Shown piece after piece: positions 63,501-64,000 of a stretch of DNA of 64,000 bases; position 1 is the stretch's first letter, and each line of letters opens with the position of its first letter. Source of the DNA: Lichenostomus cassidix (taxonomy: Eukaryota > Chordata > Aves > Passeriformes > Meliphagidae); the NCBI GenBank assembly GCA_008360975.2, contig CM039182.1, positions 47,814,491-47,878,490 of the forward strand, written 5' to 3'. The notes under the pieces are model-generated. The model made no database searches and had not been told where the DNA came from. It saw only the letters and a list, made by a program, of their open reading frames with translations. Both the position numbers and the translations under genes were made by a program.

Positions 63501-64000
63501 CTGGTACTCAGAGGGAGGGTCAGCATGGGTTCTTTGTGATGTCTCTGAAGTCTTCAGAGAGCAGAGACTTGCAAGTGATGTGGAGGATAGCAGTGCTCTT
63601 GCTGCTGCAGTCTTCAGGAAGAAATGTCCTTCTTCCAGTCTGGTTATGTTGAAGCTTTTGCACCCCTAAGGAAAACGGTAAGAAATGCCTCAGCATCCAG
63701 TGAAGATTTATGTAAAGGGATTAAACTAATTTTCTGTTCTTTCCATAAAGCACCTGTGAGTTACTTTTGGGATGTCAGTAAAGCAGATTTGCCTGCCAGT
63801 TGTACTAATTGTGTGTATTACAGTAACCTCTAGAAGCCACAGGACTGTATGCATCTCTACAGCAGGCAGTTTAAAAGCTGCAGGTATAAGATAAGGGGTA
63901 ATAGTAATATTAATTTGTCTTGGACTATTTTTGTATATTAACCATTTTATTTACATGGTAGAATGCTACAAACAATATAAACACCCCTCCCCACCAAGCC
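54568..64000. other. Intergenic DNA to the window end, no gene recognised
   Basis: No supported gene, RNA gene or interspersed repeat. I looked on the minus strand for exons of STAC (C1 domain, SH3 domain, C-terminus), the expected convergent neighbour in mammals, and recognised none. Short low-complexity patches lie at 57448-57464 (A-run) and 59168-59186 (T-rich). Confidence 0.45.

Overview
This is vertebrate nuclear DNA, almost certainly from a bird. The evidence is one spliced protein-coding gene with GT/AG introns, several chicken-repeat-1 (CR1) LINE fragments with the avian 3' end, a solo LTR of a type common in avian endogenous retroviruses, low CpG content overall, and long gene-free stretches. 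No bacterial features, CRISPR arrays, tRNA genes or rRNA genes were seen.

Layout. Positions 1-6170 look like intron (or upstream flank) of the gene below. They hold two minus-strand CR1 fragments (about 3195-3465 and 4018-4885) and a plus-strand solo LTR (5195-5757). Positions 6171-8525 carry the last three coding exons of a plus-strand Ser/Thr kinase that I identify as DCLK3 (doublecortin-like kinase 3). They encode 165 residues, from just before the DFG motif to the stop codon, and the introns between them fit in phase. Another CR1 fragment (8176-8284) sits directly upstream of the last exon. A 3' UTR probably follows, with poly(A) signal candidates at 9019, 9919 and 10618.

From about 10.65 kb to 64 kb I recognise no gene. 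In mammals the gene tail-to-tail with DCLK3 is STAC, so this stretch is probably the DCLK3-STAC interval, but I did not recognise any STAC exon. It contains a plus-strand CR1 (48795-49404), a 154-bp CCTT microsatellite (49681-49834), several A-rich or T-rich tracts, short tandem duplications, a CpG cluster (21637-21831), and several inverted repeats. The most notable of these is a 185-bp foldback with 36-bp arms matching at 35 positions (14413-14597). Two segments, near 16.9 kb and 48.3 kb, look like exons but match nothing I know.

The kinase exons are the only securely identified gene. I found no convincing new biological system. The best leads are the foldback, the sense-oriented LTR just upstream of a kinase exon, the tandem splice acceptor of the last exon, and the two exon-like segments.
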